Assembly: GCF_008709575.1 (NCBI RefSeq)
Contig: NZ_VYIK01000008.1
Coordinates: forward strand, 37,889 to 70,311
Source: Mycobacterium sp.
GTDB taxonomy: Bacteria > Actinomycetota > Actinomycetes > Mycobacteriales > Mycobacteriaceae
DNA length: 32,423 nucleotides
Reading direction: 5' to 3'
In this document: one piece after another, positions 24,956 through 32,423 of the stretch
Position numbering within the stretch: the first letter of the stretch is position 1
Layout of the letters: each line of letters starts with the position of its first letter
The notes under the pieces: model-generated
Seen by the model: the letters and a program-made list of their open reading frames with translations, nothing else
Database searches by the model: none
Told to the model about the DNA's origin: nothing
Translations under genes and position numbers: made by a program

Positions 24956-27102
24956 CCTCGGCGCCGCGCCCGCCGGTCGCCAAACGGGTTGACAGCCGGC
25001 GCGAATTCCACGGCGACGTGTTCGTCGATCCCTACGAGTGGCTGCGCGACAAGTCCGACCCCGAGGTGATGGCATATCTGGAGGCAGAGAACGACTACGT
25101 CGACCAGATGACCGCTCACCTGGAACCGCTGCGGCAGCGCATTTTCGAGGAGATCAAAGCGCGCACCAAGGAAACCGATCTGTCGGTGCCGATCCGTCGC
25201 GGCCAGTGGTGGTATTACGCCCGCAGCTTCGAGGGTAAGCAATACGGTGTCCAGTGCCGCTGCCCGGTCACCGATCCTAACGACTGGCGGCCGCCGATCT
25301 TCGATGAGCACACCGAGATCGCAGGTGAACAGGTGCTGCTCGACGAGAATGTCGAGGCCGAGGGCCACGATTTCTTCTCACTCGGGGCGGCGAGCGTCAG
25401 CCCCGACGGCAACGTACTGGCCTATTCCGTCGACGTCGTCGGCGACGAGCGATACACGCTGCGGTTCAAAGACTTACGGACCGCAGAACTATACCCCGAT
25501 GTGATCGCCGGTGTTGGCGCAGGAGCGACCTGGGCGACCGACAACCGCACGGTGTACTACGTGACTCTCGACGATGCCTGGCGGCCCGATACCGTGTGGC
25601 GGCATCGGCTGGGTTCGGGTATGTCCGCCGAGCGCGTCTATCACGAACCCGACGAGCGGTTCTGGCTGGCGGTGGGCCGCACCCGCAGCGAAGCGTACGT
25701 GCTGATCGTCGCCGGCTCGGCCGTCACCTCCGAGGTGCGTTACGCCGACGCGGCCGACCCGGATGCCCAGTTCACCACGGTGTGGCCGCGCCGCGACGGT
25801 GTCGAATACTCGGTGGAGCACGCAGTGGTCGGCGGCGAGGACCGTTTCCTGATCCTGCATAACGACGGCGCTGTGAACTTCACCCTCGTCGAAGTTCCGG
25901 TCAGCGATCCGACGGCGCAGCGCACGCTGATCGGCCACCGTGCGGACGTCCGGCTCGACGCGGTCGACGCCTTCAAGCACCATCTGGTGGTCAGTTATCG
26001 GCGTTCGGCCCTGCCGCGGATACAGGTATGGCCCATCGGCGACGACGGTCAGTACGGGCAACCCGAAGAGATCGGGTTCGACACCGAATTGATGTCGGCG
26101 GGCCTGGGTGCCAACCCGACCTGGGACTCGCCGAAATTGAGGCTCGGTGCCGCCTCGTTCATCACACCGACACAGATCTATGACCTCGACCTGGCCACCG
26201 GCGAGCGCACCCTGCTGCGTGAGCAACCGGTGCTCGGTGATTACCGGCGCGAAGACTACGTCGAACGGCGCGAGTGGGCACAAGCCGTTGACGGCACCCG
26301 TATCCCGCTGTCGATCGTTCACCGGGTGGGTATCGAATTCCCTGCTCCGACATTGCTTTACGGCTACGGTGCCTATGAGATCTGCGAGGATCCGCGATTT
26401 TCCATCGCGCGGCTGTCGTTGCTGGACCGCGGCATGGTGTTCGCCATCGCCCACGTCCGCGGCGGCGGTGAGATGGGTCGGCTGTGGTACCAGCACGGAA
26501 AGCTGCTGGAGAAGAAGAACACCTTCACCGACTTCATCGCCGCGGCGCAGCATCTGGTGGACACGCACCTTACCCGACCAGAGAAGCTGGTGGCGATGGG
26601 CGGAAGCGCGGGCGGACTACTGGTCGGCGCGGTGGCGAACCTGGCCCCGGATCTTTTCGCGGGCATCCTGGCGCGGGTGCCCTTCGTCGACCCGCTGACC
26701 ACAATCTTGGATCCGTCGCTGCCGTTGACGGTCACCGAATGGGACGAGTGGGGCAACCCCTTGCACGACCGCGACGTGTACTTCTACATGAAGTCCTATT
26801 CACCGTACGAGAACGTCACGGCCAGAAAGTATCCTGAGATTCTGGTGATGACGTCGCTGAACGACACCCGGGTGCACTACGTTGAGCCGGCGAAATGGGT
26901 CGCCGCCTTGCGACATGCCAAAACCGACGGGAAGCCGGTATTGCTGAAAACCGAGATGGCCGCCGGCCACGGTGGTCTCAGCGGCCGCTACGAGCAATGG
27001 AAAGAGACCGCTTTCCAATATGCTTGGGTGTTAGCCGTTGCCGACAGCGACCATTACGGCCGCGGCCGAAAAGACGATCTGCCCGGCGGCGTCGCCGGAT
27101 AG
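24952..27102 (+). CDS. ptrB: Oligopeptidase B (protease II), intact
   Basis: A 716-residue S9A serine peptidase that cleaves short peptides after basic residues. The N-terminus ([24 protein letters not shown]) leads to a beta-propeller filter, followed by the alpha/beta catalytic domain from about residue 430. The nucleophile is in [12 protein letters not shown], Asp in [13 protein letters not shown] and His in [14 protein letters not shown]. In M. tuberculosis the same gene is annotated as two frames, ptrBa and ptrBb; here it is continuous. The ATG overlaps the purC stop, so the two are co-transcribed. It converges on emrB with 23 bases between. Confidence 0.96.
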   Translation: MTSAPRPPVAKRVDSRREFHGDVFVDPYEWLRDKSDPEVMAYLEAENDYVDQMTAHLEPLRQRIFEEIKARTKETDLSVPIRRGQWWYYARSFEGKQYGVQCRCPVTDPNDWRPPIFDEHTEIAGEQVLLDENVEAEGHDFFSLGAASVSPDGNVLAYSVDVVGDERYTLRFKDLRTAELYPDVIAGVGAGATWATDNRTVYYVTLDDAWRPDTVWRHRLGSGMSAERVYHEPDERFWLAVGRTRSEAYVLIVAGSAVTSEVRYADAADPDAQFTTVWPRRDGVEYSVEHAVVGGEDRFLILHNDGAVNFTLVEVPVSDPTAQRTLIGHRADVRLDAVDAFKHHLVVSYRRSALPRIQVWPIGDDGQYGQPEEIGFDTELMSAGLGANPTWDSPKLRLGAASFITPTQIYDLDLATGERTLLREQPVLGDYRREDYVERREWAQAVDGTRIPLSIVHRVGIEFPAPTLLYGYGAYEICEDPRFSIARLSLLDRGMVFAIAHVRGGGEMGRLWYQHGKLLEKKNTFTDFIAAAQHLVDTHLTRPEKLVAMGGSAGGLLVGAVANLAPDLFAGILARVPFVDPLTTILDPSLPLTVTEWDEWGNPLHDRDVYFYMKSYSPYENVTARKYPEILVMTSLNDTRVHYVEPAKWVAALRHAKTDGKPVLLKTEMAAGHGGLSGRYEQWKETAFQYAWVLAVADSDHYGRGRKDDLPGGVAG

Positions 27103-27125
27103 CTGCATGGGAGCAGCGGCCCTGC

Positions 27126-28679
27126 TCAGTGGACCGGCACCGGAGTAAGGTCCGCGCGCGCGACGACCGGCTTCTTGGGCAGAAACGCCGCGGGGACATA
27201 CGACAGCAGCAGCAGCACAACAGCCGCCAGGAACACCGCGGTGTAGGCGTGCGACAAGTCGTGCAGCACATTGCTCATGAAGTCGGGCGACAGGGCGCGA
27301 CGCGGTATGGCCGCAGGATCGGGTGACGCCCCGCGCCGTGCTGCTTCCTGTCGAAGGACCGCGAATTTGTCGGCAGCGGAAATATTTTTGCTGCGATTGA
27401 ATTGGCTGGTCAGGATCACCGACATCAACGCGGTGCTGATCGACCCGGCCACTTGGTGGTTGACATTGACCAGCGCCGAACCGCGCGCGATCTGATGCGG
27501 GCCCAGCGCCTGCACGGCCGCTGCCGTCAGCGGCATCACGGTGGAACCCAGGCCCATACCCACCAGCGCCAGGCCCATCAGCAGCATCGGCAGGTAATGC
27601 GCCTGGCTGGCAATGCCGTAAGCGAAAGTGGCCATGCCGGCCACGATCAGCGTGATTCCGACCAGGACGATCTTGCCGGGGCCGCGCCTGTCCATCAACC
27701 AGCCGGCAATCGGCATGGTCAGCAGGGCACCGAACCGCTCCGGGAGCATATGTACGCCGGATTGCAGCGGCGATTGGTGCAGCAGCTGCTGCAAGCAGCT
27801 TGGAATGAGCAGCACGGCGCCGAAAAACGCCATTGCGAACAACAACATCGCCGCGTTGGCCGTGGTGACTTCGCGGTTGCGGAAAAGCCGTAAGTCGATC
27901 AGCGGGTGAGCCGTGCGATACAGCGCATGAACCACGAACCCGCCGACCAGCACCAGGCCGACCACCGCCGGGATCCATACGTGGCGGTCGGTGACTGTGC
28001 CGCGGCCCGGGATGGAGGACACCCCGTAGAGCAGAGTCGCCAAGCCGGGCGACAGCAGCAGCATGCCGACGAAGTCGAAACTCTCCGACGGCGTCGTCTT
28101 GTCCGGGGGGAAGACCAGCGCGGTCAGCAAGAACGTGATCACGCCGATCGGTACGTTGATGCCGAAGATCCACGCCCAGCCGTACGAGTCGATCAGCCAG
28201 CCGCCCAGGATCGGTCCGGCGATGGGGCCGAGCAGCATCGGGATGCCGAGCACGGCCATCAGCCGGCCAATCCGCTTCGGACCCGCCGCGCGGGTCAAGG
28301 TGGTAATGGCCAGCGGCATCAACATGCCACCGCCGAGGCCCTGCACCACCCGGAACGCGATGAGCAGGGTGATGTTCGGCGCCGTCGCGCACAGCATCGA
28401 TCCCGCCGTGAACGCCAGGACAGAGCCCATGAACAGTCGCTTGGTGCCGAACCGGTCGGCCGCCCACCCGGCCAGCGGGATCACGGTGGCCAGCGCCAGC
28501 GTGTACCCGGTCATCGTCCAGGCGACGATGGCCTGGGTGGACTCGAATTCGGTGATGAAGGTGCGCTGCGCGACACCCACGATCGTGGTGTCCATGATCG
28601 CCATCAACGCCGCCAGGGCGCACACACCGGCGATTCGAAGCAGGCCCGCATCGAGTTTGTCCGAGGTAGGTTGCAGCAC
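27126..28679 (-). CDS. emrB: DHA2-family multidrug exporter, EmrB/QacA type, Rv0783c-like
   Basis: A 517-residue proton-coupled drug exporter of the major facilitator superfamily with 14 expected membrane helices. Family motifs are MDTTIVGVAQRTF in the first helix, the motif A loop GWAADRFGTKRLFMGS, RVVQGLGGGMLMPLA (motif B) and GPILGGWLIDSYGWAWIF (motif C of antiporters). Its usual length is about 500-540 residues, so it is complete. The start is GTG at 28679, with TACTCT seven bases upstream, pointing to a leaderless message. It converges on ptrB and diverges from the deacetylase-like gene. Confidence 0.95.
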   Translation of the reverse strand: MLQPTSDKLDAGLLRIAGVCALAALMAIMDTTIVGVAQRTFITEFESTQAIVAWTMTGYTLALATVIPLAGWAADRFGTKRLFMGSVLAFTAGSMLCATAPNITLLIAFRVVQGLGGGMLMPLAITTLTRAAGPKRIGRLMAVLGIPMLLGPIAGPILGGWLIDSYGWAWIFGINVPIGVITFLLTALVFPPDKTTPSESFDFVGMLLLSPGLATLLYGVSSIPGRGTVTDRHVWIPAVVGLVLVGGFVVHALYRTAHPLIDLRLFRNREVTTANAAMLLFAMAFFGAVLLIPSCLQQLLHQSPLQSGVHMLPERFGALLTMPIAGWLMDRRGPGKIVLVGITLIVAGMATFAYGIASQAHYLPMLLMGLALVGMGLGSTVMPLTAAAVQALGPHQIARGSALVNVNHQVAGSISTALMSVILTSQFNRSKNISAADKFAVLRQEAARRGASPDPAAIPRRALSPDFMSNVLHDLSHAYTAVFLAAVVLLLLSYVPAAFLPKKPVVARADLTPVPVH

Positions 28680-28686
28680 GCCCGCC

Positions 28687-28692
28687 AGAGTA
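28687..28692 (-). promoter_or_regulatory. Predicted -10 hexamer of emrB (leaderless)
   Basis: TACTCT on the minus strand fits TANNNT and ends seven bases before the GTG at 28679. The 142-base gap 28680-28821 otherwise holds only a possible inverted repeat (28704-28713 with 28741-28749). Confidence 0.45.
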
Positions 28693-28821
28693 CGACTCGG
28701 TTAGGTGACCAAGCTACTTTCCGTGCTGCCGACCGGGGCCCTTGTCACCATCGGCTGCGGAGGCTCCGACACGCTGCCTGGATTTCACCATTTGGACACC
28801 TGAGCCGGGCACACTGGCGTT

Positions 28822-29526
28822 GTGCCTGGAAAGCTGATGGTCTCGATCTCCGGGATTAGTGATCGCACGTTAGCCGACGTGGCGGCGTTCTGTGCCCAGA
28901 TGGACGCCCGGGCGGTGCCGGTGTCGCTGCTGGTGGCGCCGCGCCTCAAGGGCGGCTACCGGCTTGACCGTGACCCGCAGACCGTCGCGTGGCTGGCCGC
29001 GCGGCGCACCGGAGGTGACGCGATCTTGCTGCACGGCTACGACGATGCGACCACCAAGAAGCGCCGCGGCGAATTCGCCACGCTGCCCGCGCACGAGGCG
29101 AACCTGCGGTTGATGGCGGCCGACCGGGTGCTTGAACATCTCGGGCTTCGGACCCGATTGTTCGCGGCGCCGGGGTGGTTGGTTTCTGCCGGGACGCTGA
29201 CAGCACTGCCACGCAACGGCTTTCGCTTGTTAGTCGATCTGCACGGAATCACCGACCTGGTCCGCCAAACCACCGTCCGCGCCCGGGTGCTCGGCATCGG
29301 CGAAGGCTTCCTGACTGAGCCGTGGTGGTGCCGGATGCTGGTCTTGTCGGCTGAACGTATCGCGCGTCGCGGCGGGATCGTGCGGGTCGCGGTGGCGGCC
29401 CGGCACCTGCGCAAGCCCGGCCCGCTGCAGGCGATGCTAGACGCCGTGGACCTGGCGTCGATGCACGGCTGCGAGGCGACGGTGTACCGGTGGCATGCGC
29501 AACGGGAGGCTCTCGACGCAGCCTGA
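28822..29526 (+). CDS. DUF2334/polysaccharide deacetylase-like protein, Rv0784-like
   Basis: A 234-residue protein. MVSISGISDRTLADVAAFC starts the first strand, then VPVSLLVAPRLKGGYRLDRD, DAILLHGYDDATTKKRRGEF and APGWLVSAGTLTALPRNGF. This layout, with the His-Gly-Tyr-Asp segment and APGW, is that of the DUF2334 branch of the NodB-like polysaccharide deacetylase fold. Metal-binding residues are only partly recognisable, so activity is uncertain. No signal peptide is seen. GTG at 28822 is used; ATG at 28837 is also possible. The stop lies inside the first copy of a 24-bp tandem duplication. Confidence 0.82.
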   Translation: MPGKLMVSISGISDRTLADVAAFCAQMDARAVPVSLLVAPRLKGGYRLDRDPQTVAWLAARRTGGDAILLHGYDDATTKKRRGEFATLPAHEANLRLMAADRVLEHLGLRTRLFAAPGWLVSAGTLTALPRNGFRLLVDLHGITDLVRQTTVRARVLGIGEGFLTEPWWCRMLVLSAERIARRGGIVRVAVAARHLRKPGPLQAMLDAVDLASMHGCEATVYRWHAQREALDAA

Positions 29527-29569
29527 CCCTCGGCGTCACTAGTCTCCTGACCCTCGGCGTCACTAGTCT
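29522..29569 (+). repeat. Perfect 24-bp tandem duplication carrying a -10-like TAGTCT
   Basis: 29522-29545 and 29546-29569 are identical, head to tail, without a spacer. The unit begins CCTGACCCTCGG and ends CACTAGTCT. The first copy contains the TGA stop of the deacetylase-like gene. Each copy ends in TAGTCT (29540-29545 and 29564-29569), which fits a mycobacterial -10 element, so a promoter may have been doubled ahead of the FAD dehydrogenase. Confidence 0.9.
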
Positions 29570-29577
29570 GTAGCGGT

Positions 29578-29633
29578 ATGAACCGCGCCGGCGACGAGGA
29601 TTCCGGCGCAGCCGGGGTCGAGGAGTGCCTTGA
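29578..29633 (+). repeat. Second MIRU-like element before the FAD dehydrogenase
   Basis: TGAACCGCGCCGGCGACGA (29579-29597) matches 18 of 19 bases of the element at the left end of the window (3-21). The rest is weaker but keeps a GAGGAG tract (29620-29625) and ends in TGATG, where a TGA overlaps the gene's ATG at 29633. An ATG at 29578 opens a frame that no longer closes at the end, so this looks like a decayed copy. Confidence 0.45.
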
Positions 29634-31282
29634 TGGGCGAGATCGCCGACGTCATCGTGGTCGGAGCCGGTCTGGCCGGCTTGGTGGCTGCTTGCGAACT
29701 GGTGGAGCGCGGCATGCGGGTGCTGATCGTCGACCAGGAGAACAGCGCCAACCTGGGCGGGCAGGCGTACTGGTCGTTCGGGGGGCTGTTTTTCGTCGAC
29801 AGCCCCGAGCAACGCCGCCTCGGCATTCGCGACAGTCACGAACTTGCGCTTCAGGACTGGCTCGGCACCGCAGGCTTCGACCGGCCTGAAGACTACTGGC
29901 CGAAGCAATGGGCGCATGCTTACGTCGATTTCGCGGCAGGGGAGAAACGCAGCTGGCTGCGTGCCCGGGGACTGCAGATCTTTCCGCTGGTCGGGTGGGC
30001 CGAGCGCGGTGGGTATGACGCGCGCGGGCACGGTAACTCGGTGCCGCGTTTCCACATCACCTGGGGAACCGGACCGGCGCTGGTGGAGATTTTCGCTCGT
30101 CGGTTGCGGGAGCGCTCGACGGTAAGTTTTGCCTACCGCCATCGGGTCGACGAGCTGCTCGTGGAAGCCGATGTCGTCAAAGGGGTACGCGGCGCCGTGC
30201 TGGAACCGTCGCAGGCCCCCCGTGGCGCGCCGTCCTCGCGGAAAGTGATCTCGGAGTTCGAATTCCGTGCTCCGGCAGTGATCGTCACCAGCGGCGGCAT
30301 CGGCGGAAACCACGATCTGGTGCGGGCGAACTGGCCGAAGCGGATGGGCCGGGTTCCCGAGCAACTGCTCAGCGGAGTGCCGGCGCATGTCGACGGTCGG
30401 ATGATCGGTATCGCCGAAAAGGCCGGTGCCCGGGTGATCAACCGGGACCGGATGTGGCACTACACCGAAGGCATCACCAACTACGACCCGATCTGGCCGC
30501 TGCACGGGATCCGGATCATCCCGGGCCCGTCGTCGCTGTGGCTGGACGCTGGGGGCAGGCGACTGCCCGCGCCGCTGTACCCGGGCTTCGACACCCTCGG
30601 CACCTTGGAGTACATCGCCCGGTCCGGCTACGACTACACCTGGTTCGTGTTGAACGCCAAGATCATCGAGAAGGAGTTCGCGCTTTCGGGCCAAGAGCAG
30701 AATCCCGATTTGACCGGCCGCAGCGTGCGCGAACTGCTGCGCAACCGGGCCAGGTCGGGGCCGCCCGGCCCGGTGCAGGCATTCGTCGACCGCGGAGTGG
30801 ACTTCGTCAGCGCAAACTCATTGCGCGACTTGGTTTCTGCAATGAACAAACTCCCTGACGTGGTGCCGCTGGACTATGCGACGGTGGCCGAGCAGGTCAC
30901 CGCGCGCGACCGTGAGGTGGCCAACCGGTTCAGCAAGGACAGCCAGGTCAACGCGATCCGAACCGCCCGGGGGTATCTCGGCGACCGGCTCGGCCGGGTG
31001 ACCGCTCCGCATCGGTTGACCGACCCCAAGGCTGGCCCGTTGATCGCCGTCAAGCTGCACATCTTGACCCGCAAAACGCTCGGCGGATTGGAGACCGACC
31101 TGGATTCCCGTGTGCTCAGGGCTGGCGGGATGCCGTTGGACGGATTATATGCCGCCGGTGAGGTCGCTGGCTTCGGCGGTGGCGGTGTGCACGGGTATCG
31201 AGCCCTGGAGGGCACGTTTCTGGGCGGATGTATCTTCTCGGGTCGCGCCGCCGGCCGCGGCGCGGCCGGCGACATCGCCTAG
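29633..31282 (+). CDS. FAD-binding dehydrogenase of the ketosteroid dehydrogenase/fumarate reductase family, Rv0785-like
   Basis: A 549-residue flavoprotein. The N-terminal FAD motif is VVGAGLAGLVAACELVERGM followed by VLIVDQE, and the typical GGQAYWSFGGLFFV and ASGGIGG-like TSGGIGGNHDLVRANWP stretches follow. The C-terminal FAD segment is DGLYAAGEVAGFGGGGVHGYRALEG. The FAD_binding_2 family includes 3-ketosteroid-delta1-dehydrogenases and fumarate reductases; I cannot assign the substrate. ATG at 29633 (or the adjacent TTG at 29630) has GAGGAG about seven bases upstream. Its TAG stop is shared, on the other strand, with the transposase stop, so the insertion element abuts the last codon. Confidence 0.9.
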   Translation: MGEIADVIVVGAGLAGLVAACELVERGMRVLIVDQENSANLGGQAYWSFGGLFFVDSPEQRRLGIRDSHELALQDWLGTAGFDRPEDYWPKQWAHAYVDFAAGEKRSWLRARGLQIFPLVGWAERGGYDARGHGNSVPRFHITWGTGPALVEIFARRLRERSTVSFAYRHRVDELLVEADVVKGVRGAVLEPSQAPRGAPSSRKVISEFEFRAPAVIVTSGGIGGNHDLVRANWPKRMGRVPEQLLSGVPAHVDGRMIGIAEKAGARVINRDRMWHYTEGITNYDPIWPLHGIRIIPGPSSLWLDAGGRRLPAPLYPGFDTLGTLEYIARSGYDYTWFVLNAKIIEKEFALSGQEQNPDLTGRSVRELLRNRARSGPPGPVQAFVDRGVDFVSANSLRDLVSAMNKLPDVVPLDYATVAEQVTARDREVANRFSKDSQVNAIRTARGYLGDRLGRVTAPHRLTDPKAGPLIAVKLHILTRKTLGGLETDLDSRVLRAGGMPLDGLYAAGEVAGFGGGGVHGYRALEGTFLGGCIFSGRAAGRGAAGDIA

Positions 31283-32423
31283 CCCCGTTTTCCGCATAGT
31301 TGGGGGTTAAGGTCTTTTATTTTGGATGTTGTTGTGGAGCCGTAGTTTTCCGGCCATGGTAGGGGGATGTCGAGGTGGGCGAGGATGCGGCGTTGGACGG
31401 GGGTGAGCCGGTCGAGGATGAGCTCGCCGCTGTTGGTGTAGGTGACGTGTAGGTCGGTGAAGGCGGCCAGCACGGCGCGTGCTGTGGGCACGGCGTCGCG
31501 GTGCTCGGGCAGCAGGCCGGCAAGTGCGATGTCGGGGCCGAGGGCGGCGCGCAGGTCGGCTTCGATGAGCCCGTAGATGAGCAGGGCAATGCCGATAATG
31601 GCGATGAGCGCGTGGATTCGGTCGTCGTTGTGCAGGAAGACCGGCCGCACGCGCAGGGTTTGTTTGAGGTCGCGGTGGCGTTGCTCGACGATCCATTGGT
31701 CTTTGTAGGTGTCGAGCACGTCGAGGGCGGTCAGCCGTCGGTCGGGGGGGTCGGGCAGGTTGGTGGCCAGGGCATAAAGCCCGTCTAGTGTCGATGCGCG
31801 GGTGATGGCATCGGGGTTGCGGTGCCAGGTGATGCTGGGTTTACCGTCGGTGGCCACGCTGGTGGTGACGGTGATCAGCTCGGCGATGCGCTGGCCGATG
31901 ATGGTGGCGACGCGGTCGTCGACCTGTTTTTTGGTTTTGTAGTGGCGCCCGCCGAGGCCGTTGCGGATGCGGGTGAGTGCATCTTCGGCGCTGGCCAGGG
32001 CGCGTTCGCGGGCCTCGGCCACGGAGGTGGCCTGTTCCGAAGACCAGATGTAGGCGATGCGCAGTCGGCGCGTGCCGGTGTCGGGGTCATCGACCTGGCG
32101 TTCGCGCAGCAGTCCTTTCCACCTGGTGCGCTGGCTTTCGGGCAGCCGCTGTTCGCGCTTGGAGCAATAGTCGAGTGCGGGCAGGGCGGGCGGCCCGTCG
32201 GGCACGTCGGCGGCAAACCAGTCCGCCCAGCCGGTGTCGGCGCGCAGCGGCACCACAAAGCGCAGCCCTTTGGCGTCGGCGGCGCACAGCAGGCCCAGGT
32301 AGCCAAACCCAGAATCGGCGACACAGACCACCCCGGGCGGGGCCAGCTTGCGGAGGCGTTCGAGGGTGTCGGCGAAGCACGGAGCTTCGTTGCAGGCCCC
32401 TGGGTGCGGCCGGTAATAGACCG
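31279..32423 (-). mobile_element. Insertion sequence, left part, IS1634-like group; outer end about 31280-31285
   Basis: The transposase gene runs from the window edge to the very end of the FAD dehydrogenase, so the element's end must lie close to 31282. The sequence CCCCGTTTTCCGCATAGTTG from about 31283 probably belongs to its terminal inverted repeat, because the transposase's last residues (NPQLCGKRG) are coded there. The other end and any target duplication lie outside the window. Confidence 0.75.
31279..32423 (-). CDS. DDE transposase, IS4/IS1634-type, N-terminus off the window
   Basis: The frame stays open to the right edge: codons beyond the GTG at 32331 continue in frame upstream, so about 381 residues are present and the N-terminus is missing. 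The second catalytic aspartate is in VVCVADSGFGYLG, and the YREK-like motif is YKDQWIVEQRHRDLK (Tyr-x2-Gln-x3-Glu-x6-Lys), with Gln in place of the usual Arg and the catalytic Glu kept. RPVFLHNDDRIHALIAIIGIAL follows, typical of IS1634 members. No frameshift is seen in the visible part, so it may be active. The stop CTA (31279-31281) overlaps the neighbouring gene's TAG. Confidence 0.88.
   Translation of the reverse strand, partial: VYYRPHPGACNEAPCFADTLERLRKLAPPGVVCVADSGFGYLGLLCAADAKGLRFVVPLRADTGWADWFAADVPDGPPALPALDYCSKREQRLPESQRTRWKGLLRERQVDDPDTGTRRLRIAYIWSSEQATSVAEARERALASAEDALTRIRNGLGGRHYKTKKQVDDRVATIIGQRIAELITVTTSVATDGKPSITWHRNPDAITRASTLDGLYALATNLPDPPDRRLTALDVLDTYKDQWIVEQRHRDLKQTLRVRPVFLHNDDRIHALIAIIGIALLIYGLIEADLRAALGPDIALAGLLPEHRDAVPTARAVLAAFTDLHVTYTNSGELILDRLTPVQRRILAHLDIPLPWPENYGSTTTSKIKDLNPQLCGKRG

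Noticed and set aside
29578..29889. A 103-codon frame starting at the ATG right behind the duplicated TAGTCT
   Set aside because: It runs out of frame into the FAD dehydrogenase and its product is Arg/Gly-rich with no family character; only the short MIRU-like part is kept as a repeat.

Overview
This window comes from a GC-rich Mycobacterium, most likely a non-tuberculous slow grower. From about 4.1 kb to 31.3 kb the genes follow, in order and orientation, the M. tuberculosis block Rv0756c-Rv0785 as I recall it: the decapeptide-repeat protein, phoP-phoR, HIT protein, the Rv0760c-Rv0767c oxidoreductase/P450 block, an aldA relic, Rv0770, Rv0771, purD, ggtA, Rv0774c, Rv0775, Rv0776c, purB, cyp126, purC, ptrB, emrB, Rv0784 and Rv0785. 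It is not the tuberculosis complex itself: ptrB is one intact frame, aldA is an internally deleted remnant, Rv0769 and Rv0779c have no counterpart here, and both flanks differ. Locus names are recalled from protein likeness and gene order, not from a search.

Region 1 (1-4007) is accessory. It holds a short MIRU-like repeat that overlaps a meta-cleavage-type alpha/beta hydrolase, a decayed minus-strand gene resembling an LCP (LytR-CpsA-Psr) protein, a universal stress protein like Rv1636, an orphan PD-(D/E)XK nuclease-like gene and a secreted cutinase. It ends at a tRNA-Thr(TGT) gene (4008-4079, minus). Region 2 (4143-7186) has the decapeptide-repeat protein divergent from phoP-phoR, with a PhoP-box-like site between them.

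Region 3 (7191-14281) reads on the minus strand. A tightly packed six-gene unit (TetR, CYP123, SDR, CYP51, [3Fe-4S] ferredoxin, SnoaL-like protein) is followed by an NDMA-type alcohol dehydrogenase, a ketosteroid-isomerase-fold protein and a separately promoted HIT protein. The set looks like a redox pathway for a sterol or other lipid substrate, with the ferredoxin as electron donor. The TetR gene has a perfect 14-bp palindrome exactly at its predicted transcription start, and a near-copy lies in the leader of the facing aldA relic.

Region 4 (14545-27102) mixes metabolism and purine synthesis: a beta-hydroxyacid dehydrogenase, a carboxymuconolactone decarboxylase-like protein, purD, purB and purC, gamma-glutamyltransferase, a Tat-exported esterase, a second TetR regulator, a DUF429 protein, CYP126 and oligopeptidase B. 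Each purine gene appears to start as a leaderless GTG message. Region 5 (27126-32423) has a 14-TM drug exporter, a deacetylase-like protein, a large FAD dehydrogenase preceded by a 24-bp tandem duplication and a second MIRU-like element, and a partial IS1634-like transposase that runs off the right edge and shares a CTAG stop with the dehydrogenase.
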